Below are positions 24,541-33,305 of a DNA stretch of 64,000 nt, one piece after another (within the stretch, counting starts at the first letter, position 1; every line of letters begins with the position of its first letter). The notes beneath the pieces are model-generated. The model did not search any database. It was not told where the DNA came from and worked only from the letters and a program-made list of their open reading frames with translations. Source of the DNA: SIG673 sp045638685 (GTDB taxonomy: Bacteria > Bacillota > Clostridia > Oscillospirales > CAG-272); NCBI GenBank assembly GCA_045638685.1, contig JAZUBT010000018.1, positions 1-64,000 on the forward strand, written 5' to 3'. The translations under genes and the position numbers were made by a program.

Positions 24541-24646
24541 TAATCTTTTTGCGGTTTTAACACTTTGTTCATTATTGCATTTTCAGTTTTTTTCAACTAT
24601 TTATATAGAATTAACCGAATGTTTTTCGGAAAATTCCGTTTTTTCT

Positions 24647-25051
24647 TTAAGAAATCTTTGATACAAGCTCCTCGAAAGCCTCCTCAAGAGGAAGCATAAA
24701 TTCCATTATATCGTCATTCCACTGCTCGTAAAGCGAGTCGTATTCGTGCTCCCAGCTGTCAATTATCTCGGTTCTGGTATCAAGGTCATCGGGCGGACAG
24801 CCTCCGGGGAAAAGCGCGTTTGCGTTTTCTACAATGGAAGCAACCTCATCCATTCCCGCATTATAGAGGTCTTCAACCGCATCCTCGGCGTAATCTCCGC
24901 AGTAGCTTTCATAGTAGCTGAGAAGCCCCGTGCCATTAACCGCATCAATTATATTTTTTATGTTAAAAACAGCTCTTTCCTCGTTTGTAAGAGAAAAATA
25001 ATCGTCCTCAGCCGCCTCTGTAATTCTTGCCCAGATTTTGTTCCAGCTCAT
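24647..25051 (-). CDS. DMP19-like (DUF4375) protein
   Basis: This 134-residue acidic protein has a layout I associate with the DMP19/DUF4375 family: LTNEERAVFNIKNIIDAVNGTGLLSYYES near residue 21, then EDLYNAGMDEVASIVENANALFP. Members are small, soluble and mostly uncharacterised; Neisseria DMP19 is a DNA mimic that binds a repressor. Whether that applies here is unknown. It has its own promoter at 25191-25218 and lies just upstream of the aromatic operon promoter without sharing it. Confidence 0.65.
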   Translation of the reverse strand: MSWNKIWARITEAAEDDYFSLTNEERAVFNIKNIIDAVNGTGLLSYYESYCGDYAEDAVEDLYNAGMDEVASIVENANALFPGGCPPDDLDTRTEIIDSWEHEYDSLYEQWNDDIMEFMLPLEEAFEELVSKIS

Positions 25052-25190
25052 AAGCTTCCTCCTCTGATGGAAAAATATGTAGATTAAGTTTTACTCTGTA
25101 AAGATTTACGTCGTCTGCGCCTCCGTTATTCCGCAAAGGAAACGCGCAGAGTATAACACTTTTTTCTGAATTTTTCGCTTTCTAAAATAT

Positions 25191-25218
25191 ATTATACAGC
25201 GATTTTTCCTTTTGTCAA
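25191..25218 (-). promoter_or_regulatory. Sigma-A promoter for the DMP19-like gene
   Basis: TTGACA (25213-25218), 16-bp spacer and TATAAT (25191-25196) on the minus strand, giving a leader of about 130 bases. Confidence 0.75.
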
Positions 25219-25342
25219 GTAGGCAACGTAAAAGATATTAAAAAATGTGTTTTTTAAGGAAACAAGACCGCAAAAAACCGCAGATGACAAAGCTCCCCTA
25301 TCGGCTCGGCATATTTCCTTAGGCGTTTGTAAAAGCATACCG

Positions 25343-25385
25343 AAAGAGAGAACGAAACGGCGTCTAACCGTAAAGTTCTCTCTTT
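25343..25385. terminator. Stem-loop downstream of spoVFB
   Basis: AAAGAGAGAAC (25343-25353) pairs perfectly with GTTCTCTCTTT (25375-25385), with a nested ACGG/CCGT stem. The T tract is on the plus-strand side, so as a terminator for the minus-strand spoVFAB genes it is atypical. Confidence 0.5.
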
Positions 25386-25413
25386 TTCTGTCTGTTAGAT
25401 TTAGTAAAGCCCT

Positions 25414-25974
25414 TCAAATAAGAAGCGGCTGAAGCTGTTTACCGCAGAGCGCGTATTCAACGGTTTTTTCTATAAGCGAAAAATCCGATATAAGCGAATG
25501 GGGCTTACTTAAAGGACTGTCCTGCCCAAATGGAACGAAATATACGCTTTTTCTCGAAAGCATGGTAGCGATATTTTTTAAATTCTGGGATAAGGCATCG
25601 TTTGTGGCAAGCGCTATAACGAGCGGTCTGTCGGAGCGCAGGTGCGCCTTTGCCGCCATTGTAACAGAGGTATCCGTAATTCCACTCGCAAGCTTTGCAA
25701 GGGTGTTACCGGTACAGGGGCATATAATTAAAAGATCGAGAGGGCGCGACGGTCCAAGCGGCTCTGCGTCCTTTATTTCCGTTATAGGCGGAGAGTGGCA
25801 TATTTCGGTCAGCGCTGAAATTGTATCGGCAGCCTTACCGAAGCGTGTATCCGTTTTTGCAACGTTACCGCTGATAATAGGGACTATTTCGTGCTGACCT
25901 GCGATGCGCCTGAGCGTCTCTATCGCGCCCCCAACCGTACAAAACGAGCCGGTGAGTGCGTAACCGATTTTCAT
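25414..25974 (-). CDS. spoVFB: Dipicolinate synthase subunit B
   Basis: This 186-residue flavoprotein-fold protein has GYALTGSFCTVGGAIETLRR at the N-terminus, CPCTGNTLAKLASGITDTSVTMAAKAHLR in the middle and FVPFGQDSP near the end, as in SpoVFB/DpaB. With subunit A it converts a dihydrodipicolinate precursor to dipicolinic acid, the main small molecule of the spore core, in the mother cell. It lies 42 bases after spoVFA. The usual lysine-pathway neighbours (asd, dapG, dapA) are not here. Confidence 0.94.
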   Translation of the reverse strand: MKIGYALTGSFCTVGGAIETLRRIAGQHEIVPIISGNVAKTDTRFGKAADTISALTEICHSPPITEIKDAEPLGPSRPLDLLIICPCTGNTLAKLASGITDTSVTMAAKAHLRSDRPLVIALATNDALSQNLKNIATMLSRKSVYFVPFGQDSPLSKPHSLISDFSLIEKTVEYALCGKQLQPLLI

Positions 25975-26016
25975 AGTAGAATATTTCCTTTTTTATAGAT
26001 TTAAAGTCGGGCAAGA

Positions 26017-26859
26017 TTATTCCGACAAAACGCGTATGACTTCCTCTTTTATAATTAGCGCGGCGGTTTTCGGAGCTACCTTTCCGGGAAGCGAAAGCGC
26101 CCATATAACGTTTATGCCAAGCGCCTTTGCCGTATCGCGATCAACTCCGCCGGGCGCGGAGGCAAGGTCTATGATAAGGGGTTTGTTTTTAATAGACGAA
26201 AGCAAATTAATGTCTATGACAGGGGAAGGCACGGTGTTATATATAAGAACGGCTCCGCTTACCGCATCCTGTAAATCCTTAAAATAGTACGGCTTTATTC
26301 CGTCTATCTGCATTTTAGCAATATCCTCGCTTTTTCTCGCTACGGCGCTCACACTTGCGCCGAGAGCCTTAAGCTCACAGGAGAGGATTCTTCCTATTCT
26401 TCCGTATCCAAGCACGGTTATAGGCGAGGAATGAAGGGTAACGGGGAGGTTTTCAAACGCTATCTGAATTGCTCCCTCCGACGTACAAAGAGCATTTTTA
26501 AGAGCAACCGCCTCAATTTTTCCGTAATCGCATATAAAAACTCCGTAGCTCTCCGCAATTTTAGAAACAGCGGCACTTACCGCGCCTCCAAACACATGTT
26601 TTACGTTATGCTCCCTGATTTTTCCAAAGAGAAAGGAAAGCCTTATCTCCCCGCCGCTCTGCGAATTAAGATACACCCCGTCGGGCGAAACAGGAAACGG
26701 GAGCACCGCGGCGTCGGCGTTTTTAAGCGCCTCGTCCATATCCGACGTGCCTCCTTCATTTCCTACCGCCGCAACCGAAAAACCGTCGGCGCGCAGCTCA
26801 CTTGCAAGATAAAAAAGACGTTTATCGCCCCCTATTACGGCGATTTTTTTATTTAACAT
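26017..26859 (-). CDS. spoVFA: Dipicolinate synthase subunit A
   Basis: This 280-residue protein has an N-terminal dinucleotide-like fold (KIAVIGGDKRLFYLASEL) and a second Rossmann motif VLGYGRIGRILSCELKALGASV near residue 147, typical of SpoVFA/DpaA. It forms the two-subunit dipicolinate synthase with the next gene. Presence of this pair is strong evidence that the host makes heat-resistant endospores. A short hairpin motif GATAGCTACACA lies in its leader. Mother-cell (sigma-K) control is expected from the family but no clear site was identified. Confidence 0.94.
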   Translation of the reverse strand: MLNKKIAVIGGDKRLFYLASELRADGFSVAAVGNEGGTSDMDEALKNADAAVLPFPVSPDGVYLNSQSGGEIRLSFLFGKIREHNVKHVFGGAVSAAVSKIAESYGVFICDYGKIEAVALKNALCTSEGAIQIAFENLPVTLHSSPITVLGYGRIGRILSCELKALGASVSAVARKSEDIAKMQIDGIKPYYFKDLQDAVSGAVLIYNTVPSPVIDINLLSSIKNKPLIIDLASAPGGVDRDTAKALGINVIWALSLPGKVAPKTAALIIKEEVIRVLSE

Positions 26860-27178
26860 ATCAAAACCTCAAATTCGCTATCCAAAGGATAGCTACACAA
26901 AGTTTAAAACGATTTTTGTGTTTTGCCGTGCAAAACAAAAGGCATTTAATCTTTTAAAATGCGTCGTAGCGAGAACGCGGGTTCCTACGTGTACGCACTA
27001 AAAAACTTTCCTTATACACTCATTATATGTTTTTTTATTTTATAGGTGAATGTAGCATAAGCATATATTATTACAAAAAAGTATTGATTATGTTACAGTA
27101 TGTTTAAAATTTTATGTTACAATATATGCAGAATTTTGTCGAAATTTTAAAATCCAAATATAAATCGGGGGAAAATTT
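26860..27178. other. Intergenic region between divergent genes
   Basis: About 320 bases between spoVFA and the lipid kinase. It contains a short hairpin motif (26876-26900) and a GC-rich stem-loop with CGTAG/CTACG and GAAC/GTTC arms (about 26957-26997). The rest is AT-rich. No gene or clear consensus promoter was found. Confidence 0.5.
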
Positions 27179-28087
27179 ATGAAATACGTACTTTATAACC
27201 CTTTGGCGAATAATAAAAGAGGCAGACAGAACGCTTCAACGATAATGCAGCTTGACAGTGATGCAGAATACGTTTTCAAGGATATTACCGCATTTGACGA
27301 TATTAACAGCTTTTTAAACGAAGCAAGTCCTGATGACGAAATCATAGTATCCGGTGGCGACGGTACGTTAAACCGCTTTATTAACCAGATAGGCGACAGG
27401 GTTCTCGAAAACGACGTTTATTACTACCCTGCGGGCTCCGGAAACGATTTTATGCGAGACGTATGCGAAAACAGCGGCGAAAAAATCATAAAAATAAACA
27501 AATACATCGCCGACCTTCCGATTGTTGAAATCAACGGCAAGCGCTCCTATTTTATCAACGGAATAGGCTTCGGTATAGACGGATACTGCTGCGAGGAGGG
27601 AGACAAATTTCAGGCAAAGTCCGACAAGCCCGTTAACTACACCGCTATTGCTCTTAAAGGCTTTTTCCTTAAATTCAGTCCCAGAAAAGCAAAGGTTACC
27701 GTTGACGGCGAAACCCGTGAGTACAGCAACGTATGGCTCGCGCCTGCTATGAACGGCAGATTTTTCGGCGGCGGAATGCAGATTGCTCCCATGCAGGACA
27801 GACTTAACGAAAACCGAACGGTTGCCTCGATGGTAATGTTCCACAAAAACCGTTTTAAAGTGCTTCTCGCGTTCCCGACGGTATTCAAGGGTGAGCATAT
27901 CGCAAAGTATCCAAAGCTCATAGACACCCGCCACGGACACGAAATCACGGTTGAGTTTGACAGACCGACTGCTCTGCAAATTGACGGAGAAACGGTAAAG
28001 AGCGTTCTTAAATACACCGTTTACGCGGGACAGGCAAAGAAAAAGCTTTTAGCTAAGTCAAAGGAAACAGAGGAAACCTTAGCGTAA
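27179..28087 (+). CDS. Diacylglycerol/lipid kinase family protein (YegS/BmrU type)
   Basis: This 302-residue protein has the DAGK catalytic signature SGGDGTLNRFIN near residue 58, then PAGSGNDFMRD near 82, the INGIGFGIDG segment near 122 and a C-terminal beta domain ending with LQIDGE. Family members phosphorylate diacylglycerol or related lipids at the membrane face using ATP. Diacylglycerol recycled from lipoteichoic-acid-type reactions is a typical substrate in Firmicutes. It is a single-gene unit with a terminator at 28130-28162. GGGG precedes the ATG. Confidence 0.9.
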   Translation: MKYVLYNPLANNKRGRQNASTIMQLDSDAEYVFKDITAFDDINSFLNEASPDDEIIVSGGDGTLNRFINQIGDRVLENDVYYYPAGSGNDFMRDVCENSGEKIIKINKYIADLPIVEINGKRSYFINGIGFGIDGYCCEEGDKFQAKSDKPVNYTAIALKGFFLKFSPRKAKVTVDGETREYSNVWLAPAMNGRFFGGGMQIAPMQDRLNENRTVASMVMFHKNRFKVLLAFPTVFKGEHIAKYPKLIDTRHGHEITVEFDRPTALQIDGETVKSVLKYTVYAGQAKKKLLAKSKETEETLA

Positions 28088-28129
28088 AATAAAAGCAAAA
28101 ACACACAAAACACCCTAAATATAAACCCT

Positions 28130-28162
28130 AAGGCGGCTTTCGTAAAGAAGGCCGCCTTTTAA
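28130..28162 (+). terminator. Terminator after the lipid kinase gene
   Basis: AAGGCGGC (28130-28137) pairs with GCCGCCTT (28151-28158), with an inner CTTT/AAAG stem, then a short T run. Confidence 0.8.
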
Positions 28163-28319
28163 ATTTAGTTTTTTACAAAAGTCTCCACGGTTTTTCTTCA
28201 TTATCTTGCTTTTTTGAATAAGCACAGAGAGCGGTGTCTATAATATCTTTGACCGTACCCGACGGAAACGGCTTTCGGGGTACTCTCAATACATTAAAAA
28301 CGTTTAAAGGAGACGAAAT

Positions 28320-28916
28320 ATGCCGGTTGATTTTAACAGCAGCGAAACCAAAAAGAACCTTATGAAGGCGTTTGCGGGAGAAAGCATGGCGAGAAACCGA
28401 TACACCTTTGCCGCAGAGGAAGCGAGAAAGCAGGGAAACCACGTTATCGACGCCGTTTTCACCTTTACCGCCAACCAGGAAAAGGAGCACGCGGAAATTT
28501 TCTTTAATTATTTAAGAGAATATTCCGAGGAAAACGTAAATATAGAGGCAGGCTACCCCGTTGACGTTACCAAAGTGCTTCTCGACCTTTTAAAGAATGC
28601 CGTTCATAACGAATACGAGGAATACGAGCCTATTTACAAAGACTTTTCCGCTAAGGCGAAGGAGGAGGGCTTTCATAAAATAGCCGCGTCCTTTAATCTC
28701 ATATCCGAAATTGAGAAAACCCACGGGGACCGTTTCAAAAGCCTTTGCGAGCTTATGGAGCAAGATAAGCTTTTTATTTCCGACGTTGAATGTAAATGGA
28801 TGTGCCTTAACTGCGGATACGTATATGAGGGAAAGGGCGCTCCCGAAAAATGTCCCGTATGCGAGCACGACAAGGGATTTTTCATAAGAATTACCCTTGC
28901 CCCGTTTACCGAGTAA
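28320..28916 (+). CDS. rbr: Rubrerythrin
   Basis: This 198-residue protein has a four-helix diiron domain with two E-x2-H type sites (AFAGESMARNRY near residue 17, ANQEKEHAEIF near 50, ISEIEKTHGDRF near 135) and a C-terminal rubredoxin-like domain with CLNCGYVYEG and CPVCEHDKGFF. It reduces hydrogen peroxide using electrons from rubredoxin or NADH systems and marks an anaerobic lifestyle. AAAGGAG precedes the ATG. TATAAT lies at about 28239, but no convincing -35 or PerR box was found. Confidence 0.95.
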   Translation: MPVDFNSSETKKNLMKAFAGESMARNRYTFAAEEARKQGNHVIDAVFTFTANQEKEHAEIFFNYLREYSEENVNIEAGYPVDVTKVLLDLLKNAVHNEYEEYEPIYKDFSAKAKEEGFHKIAASFNLISEIEKTHGDRFKSLCELMEQDKLFISDVECKWMCLNCGYVYEGKGAPEKCPVCEHDKGFFIRITLAPFTE

Positions 28917-28925
28917 TATTTAAAC

Positions 28926-28952
28926 AAAAAAACACCGCCAAGCGGTGTTTTT
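28926..28952. terminator. Bidirectional terminator between rbr and lnt
   Basis: AAAAAACACCGC-CAA-GCGGTGTTTTTT is a compact perfect hairpin between convergent genes. Confidence 0.9.
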
Positions 28953-28960
28953 TCGTTGTT

Positions 28961-30685
28961 TTAATAATCCATAAAATGCCTACGCTCAGGCTTTTGGGGC
29001 CTATTTTTGCTATCTTCAATAAGCTTTTTAATGCGAGGATACGCGGCTATTACAACCACAAAAAGGAAGGCTATAAGGACAAACGCGTTGCCTATATAAC
29101 TGTATAAGGTTCTTCCCTGACGCATATAAACGGTAGCCGTTTCGTAGTTTGTTTCAAGCGGCTTTATCTTTGCGATTACACGCCCCTCGGGGGTAATTAC
29201 CGACGAAACGCCGGTGTTGGCGGCTCTCACCACGTAGCGCCCCGTCTCTATCGCGCGCAGGGCGGCGTGAGAATTGTGCTGCCATACCGCCGCGGAGTCG
29301 CTGAACCACGAATCGTTTGTCGATAACGTGATAAGCTCCGCGCCGTCTCTTACCGCATCAACGGCAAGCATCTCATATATAGAATCAAAGCAGATAAGGC
29401 TTCCTATTTTACCGTGCTCAGTATCAAAAATTTCGCTATCCGTACCCTGTGCAAGCGGCTCGGAAAGAATGTTGAGAGAACCGAGAACAGGAAGCAACGC
29501 TAAAATTAAATCCTCCATAGGGGTATATTCGCCAAACGGAACGAGGTGGCGCTTGTGATACCTGTCCTCTCCCATGGTACCGTCGGGATAGAAAATGTAG
29601 ATAGCGTTATACTCGCGCGTTTCATAGGTGTATTCCTCTTGTTGAATGTCAAACGCGCCGACAAATACCGTTACGCTAAGTTCCTTTGCCATTTCGGAGA
29701 TTTTAGAGACAAGCTTACTGTTTTTGTAGTTAAGTGTCGTCGGGATAACCGTCTCCGGCCATACCACTATATCCACACCCGTCTTGCTTTTTTCAACGCA
29801 CTTACGGGTAAGTTCTATGTATTTATCTGTCGTTTTCGTCGCCGCGTTAGTCTCCCATTTTTCAAGCGAGGAGATGTTCCCCTGAATGACCGCCGCGGTA
29901 ATTTCCTTTCCGTCCTTTTCATTAAAGGCGGCAAGTCTTATTACCCCGAAAAGCAGGTTAAGAGTAAATATTCCGAGCGCCACCGAAGCAAATATAACGC
30001 TTTTTCTTGCCTTAAGCGAGGAAATAAGCTTTTCCTTAAACTCCTTACCCTCGGAGTCATACACATAATAAAGCGCGAGCGCTAAAAATACGTTCACGGC
30101 TACTATAACCGCACTGACAAAATAGCTTCCGAAAAGCGACGCGCTTTGCTGAAGCACGGGCGCGATGCTTTGCGACACCGCGAGACGCCCCCACGGAACT
30201 CCTCGCCACCCGAGAGTTTCCTGAAATTCAAACACCACCCACAGACCGATAAACAGCGCACCGCCGAGCAGGGGTTTGTTTTTACTTGGCTTTATCAGCC
30301 TATACGCAAGCATCACAAAACCAATTTCAATCGACTGAACAAGCGCAAGTCCAAGCCAACAGACAAGCACTATAATTATGCTTTGAAAAGGCGTAATATC
30401 GGCAAATTCCATCGGATAAAGCCTTGTAAACCAGAAGTATAGCACTCCGAAATAACCGAGTCCGAAAAGAAAGCCAAGCGAAAAGGCTTTTCTTTTTTTA
30501 ATGTTGCCTCCGTATTTTATCATCATATAAGCCACGGGTATAAGGCTTACGTAGGACAGAAGAAAAAGCCATCGAAAGACAAAGGGAAGCGCTGTAAGTA
30601 TTCCGAAAACGAAAAATATCCGTTTAAGTCTCGGCTGACCATCCTTTTTAAAAAATTCCGTCAAGGCTGTAACAATCGTTTTCAA
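28961..30685 (-). CDS. lnt: Apolipoprotein N-acyltransferase Lnt
   Basis: TTG at 30685 with GGAGGA seven bases upstream gives 574 residues and overlaps the upstream gene by 38 bases; the longer frame from 30760 lacks a site. Six or more membrane helices fill the first 220 residues. The nitrilase-like extracytoplasmic domain keeps the whole catalytic triad: Glu in VVWPETVIP, Lys in YHKRHLVPFGEY and Cys in GSLICFDSIYE. It should add the third acyl chain to lipoproteins. Lnt is typical of Gram-negatives and actinobacteria and less common in Firmicutes, so the assignment matters. It is slightly longer than the E. coli enzyme. Confidence 0.9.
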   Translation of the reverse strand: MKTIVTALTEFFKKDGQPRLKRIFFVFGILTALPFVFRWLFLLSYVSLIPVAYMMIKYGGNIKKRKAFSLGFLFGLGYFGVLYFWFTRLYPMEFADITPFQSIIIVLVCWLGLALVQSIEIGFVMLAYRLIKPSKNKPLLGGALFIGLWVVFEFQETLGWRGVPWGRLAVSQSIAPVLQQSASLFGSYFVSAVIVAVNVFLALALYYVYDSEGKEFKEKLISSLKARKSVIFASVALGIFTLNLLFGVIRLAAFNEKDGKEITAAVIQGNISSLEKWETNAATKTTDKYIELTRKCVEKSKTGVDIVVWPETVIPTTLNYKNSKLVSKISEMAKELSVTVFVGAFDIQQEEYTYETREYNAIYIFYPDGTMGEDRYHKRHLVPFGEYTPMEDLILALLPVLGSLNILSEPLAQGTDSEIFDTEHGKIGSLICFDSIYEMLAVDAVRDGAELITLSTNDSWFSDSAAVWQHNSHAALRAIETGRYVVRAANTGVSSVITPEGRVIAKIKPLETNYETATVYMRQGRTLYSYIGNAFVLIAFLFVVVIAAYPRIKKLIEDSKNRPQKPERRHFMDY

Positions 30686-31727
30686 TAGAACATCCTCCAC
30701 ATTCTGTACACCCCGGTTGCTTTTCCGGAGCAAGATTATATTTACGAAGTATTCCGCCAAGCACCTCGCTCATCTCTACAAGGTCATCGGGCGAGCACGC
30801 CTTAAATCCGTGCAGCTCGCAGTTATCAAACGGACGGAACGGCATTATGGTAGGGAACACTCCCTCGCTCGCAAGTGCTTCACATTCCTTAAGTATATCT
30901 TCCACGGGCTGTATTCCGCCTATAAGAACACTTGAAACCATACCGTGTCCGAATAATTTTACGGCGTAACGCAACGACTTGTGATAATGCTGATAGCTTA
31001 TTCGGCTTTTACCGGGACAGATTTTCTCACGCAGCGAGCTTTCCGCTATTTCTATATTCATAATAACAGCGGTGCACCCCGCGTCCTTTAACTGCCTTAG
31101 CTTTTCGGTATCCGAGGGTGGAGCAAGCTCAATAGTTATCGGACAGTCCGAAAACTCTCTGATCTTTTTAACCAGACTAACGTAATAATCCGCCATATAA
31201 TCGGGGCTGACGTAGGTTCCCCCGCTCATATTTAAGACGTATTTGCCGTCTCCGAGAAGAACGAGAAGCTTTTTTACTCCTTCCGCAAGCTCCTCTATCG
31301 GAAGCGGACGGCTACGCTCCTTTTCAAGAGAGCAGAACTTACATTTAAGCTCATCGGTATCGTAGCAGCAGGCGCTGCTCGGCCAGATATTTATACAACC
31401 CGGCGCATGGAGCTGAGCCATTCCGTCTATCACCGTACCCGTTTTCGGTAGCGCGCCGAAAAATTTTACCGGCACGTTCCTTTCGCCGTAGCTTATTGCG
31501 TACCCGTCGTTCGATTTACAAAGGGTATATTCCGAATCAGCCGAATACCCGTCAGCAACGCTGACACAGAGATTCGAACCGAAAATCGACATATTCGTCG
31601 CGTGTACAAATCCCTTGACGAAGAAATGCGGGTATTCCCGAAGAAGCTTCTCCTTTGCCTCGGGAGTTATCTTCACCCCTCCGCAAAGAAGTCCCGCCTT
31701 AAGTCTTAAAAATTCTTTTCTGTTCAT
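30648..31727 (-). CDS. Radical SAM protein of unknown substrate
   Basis: This 359-residue protein has a cysteine cluster near residues 118-132 (SACCYDTDELKCKFCSLEK). CKFC matches the end of a radical SAM motif, but the first Cys is eight residues before the second instead of three. Later parts fit a SAM barrel: MSGGTYVSPDY (GGE-like), ITIELAPPSD and AVIMNIEIAE. The C-terminus has four close cysteines (CTECGGCSIENDC) that could bind an auxiliary cluster. It is translationally overlapped with lnt, so a link to lipoprotein or envelope chemistry is possible but unproven. Confidence 0.75.
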   Translation of the reverse strand: MNRKEFLRLKAGLLCGGVKITPEAKEKLLREYPHFFVKGFVHATNMSIFGSNLCVSVADGYSADSEYTLCKSNDGYAISYGERNVPVKFFGALPKTGTVIDGMAQLHAPGCINIWPSSACCYDTDELKCKFCSLEKERSRPLPIEELAEGVKKLLVLLGDGKYVLNMSGGTYVSPDYMADYYVSLVKKIREFSDCPITIELAPPSDTEKLRQLKDAGCTAVIMNIEIAESSLREKICPGKSRISYQHYHKSLRYAVKLFGHGMVSSVLIGGIQPVEDILKECEALASEGVFPTIMPFRPFDNCELHGFKACSPDDLVEMSEVLGGILRKYNLAPEKQPGCTECGGCSIENDCYSLDGIF

Positions 31728-31898
31728 AAGGTAACCTTTTATGTATTTTCTGATTATTTATATTTAGATTCTAAAACCGCGAAAAAGACTATTTTTTCAT
31801 AATAACAGCAAGTTTTGTTTTACCCGCTGCGGATAATACGTCATCCTGCTAACCGCTCTGTATAATTTTAAAAACTCTACCGTTTCTTTACGTCAGCT

Positions 31899-32474
31899 TC
31901 AAACGTCTATCTCCATAACAGTAGGAAAGCAGTCCTTTCCCCGCTGAGGACACTCCGCGCACTCGCCGAGAAGCTCGCTGTAAAGCGGAAAATCGGAGGG
32001 AAGCTCCACCCCGCCGTTTTTCAGAAAAAAGTCTCGCGCCTTAGCGGTAAGATATATTTTACCTACGCCACTCTCTCTGCATTTCTCCTTAATACGCCGA
32101 AGGACAGCGCTACCGACTCCGTTTTTCCTTACGTCCTTTTTTATCGCAATGTAATCAAGGACGGTTATTCCGAAGCGGCGCGAAAGCGAATACGCTCCTA
32201 CCATATCACCGCTTTGCAGCGACACCTCGCTCGTACGTGAGTTCTCCGTGTTTTCCTTAGAAAGCAGCCTTTCTCCGCTAATGCAATCACAACAAAAGAC
32301 CGTATTGCCGTTTTCGTTTACATCGTTTTCGTTTACAAAAAATACCGCCTCGCTAAGAAAAACACCGCTTGTCTCTGCCCAACTTTCCGAGATTTCAAGC
32401 TCGCTTTCAAGATAAAGTCCTGTCAAAAGCCCGTGCTGTGAAACCTCAAAAAAAACAATCTCTCCGCTTTGCAT
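31899..32474 (-). CDS. GNAT-family N-acetyltransferase
   Basis: The ATG at 32474 has GGAG seven bases upstream and gives 191 residues. The acetyl-CoA site is recognisable as DYIAIKKDVRKNGVGSAVLRRI, followed by KIYLTAKARDFFLKNGG. The C-terminus carries an unusual cysteine motif, CAECPQRGKDCFP, and the middle has FCCDC. The acceptor is unknown; small molecules, peptides or amino acids are possible. It lies between the radical SAM gene and a small membrane protein gene on the same strand with gaps over 150 bases. Confidence 0.75.
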   Translation of the reverse strand: MQSGEIVFFEVSQHGLLTGLYLESELEISESWAETSGVFLSEAVFFVNENDVNENGNTVFCCDCISGERLLSKENTENSRTSEVSLQSGDMVGAYSLSRRFGITVLDYIAIKKDVRKNGVGSAVLRRIKEKCRESGVGKIYLTAKARDFFLKNGGVELPSDFPLYSELLGECAECPQRGKDCFPTVMEIDV

Positions 32475-32662
32475 ATTGCGTCTCCAAGTTTTAAAGCTAA
32501 ATTCGACCCTCATTAAAAGACCTTACGTTAAAGAACTTATGCTAAAGAACTTCAATCTTAAAGCACTTATACTTTTTCTGTTAACGTCATTACATACAAA
32601 GACTACAAAGGCCCTACAATTCTATTATATATAAAATTTATTTTATTTAAAGTACATAATTG

Positions 32663-32956
32663 TTAAAATATTCTCAGCAAAAGCGATACTGCGGTGGCAA
32701 GAAGCAGTCCTACCGAAAACCATTTAAGCCGAAGAACGGTTAACCCCTCCTTAGCTCGGCATTCGCCACTCTCCTCTACGCCAAAATAATTTGTTATTGC
32801 AGATGAGGAAATTATCCTGCTTGCCTCCGCGACCATACTCTCCTCGGTACGTTTTTTCTCCACGCTTTTGTCCGACACTATAAAAAACGCCCCATCAAAG
32901 CACTCGTTACCGATATTTTTTACCCAAAGCACTCTTTTCTGACACCCCTTAATCAC
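32663..32956 (-). CDS. Small protein with C-terminal membrane anchor, unknown function
   Basis: GTG at 32956 follows GGAGG by eight bases, which decides this start over an upstream frame extension to 33034, leaving 97 residues. The N-terminal half is a short beta-rich segment (KRVLWVKNIGNECFDGAFFIVSD), the middle is helical and charged, and the last 20 residues (about 77-95) form a hydrophobic helix, giving a tail-anchored layout. I do not recognise the family. It stands alone, divergent from spoIIR. Confidence 0.6.
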   Translation of the reverse strand: MIKGCQKRVLWVKNIGNECFDGAFFIVSDKSVEKKRTEESMVAEASRIISSSAITNYFGVEESGECRAKEGLTVLRLKWFSVGLLLATAVSLLLRIF

Positions 32957-33305
32957 CTGTTTTTCCTCCAAAATCAATAATTTACAAAAATAAAGCTGCG
33001 CCTTGCCGCATCTTGACTTTCCGCTTTTTTCCAATTTTAATATAACGTATTATTGACTTTTTCTACCTATTTATTCAGAAAAACAGCTAAAAAGCTCCTT
33101 TAAATACTGTAAAAAGCTCTACCGATATGTAAGGCATCTGCTGTATCGGACGCCACTACAATATCGGTATCTGCCTCAGTATAAAGACGCTGCTGTTTCG
33201 TACATCTACTGCCGCATCTGCAAAATTAAAACCTTATTTTTGTATAATCGGTAAGTAAAGTGTCAAAACTTTCATTTGTAAACAGAGCGAAAAAGGAGAT
33301 TTAAC
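32957..33305. other. Intergenic region upstream of spoIIR
   Basis: About 350 bases between divergent genes. Apart from the candidate forespore promoter and the AAAGGAG site before spoIIR nothing is recognised. Confidence 0.5.
33242..33271 (+). promoter_or_regulatory. Candidate sigma-F promoter for spoIIR
   Basis: GTATA (33242-33246), 15 bases, then GTCAAAACTT resembles the forespore sigma-F pattern (GYWTA, 15 bp, GGnRAnAnTR) with one mismatch in the GG. spoIIR is a sigma-F gene in Bacillus, which supports the guess. Confidence 0.35.

Larger units (their letters stand above)
25052..25413. other. Intergenic region with promoter and hairpin
   Basis: These 360 bases hold the promoter at 25191-25218 and the stem-loop at 25343-25385. 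No gene is supported; the one short open frame here has no ribosome site or family likeness. Confidence 0.55.
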
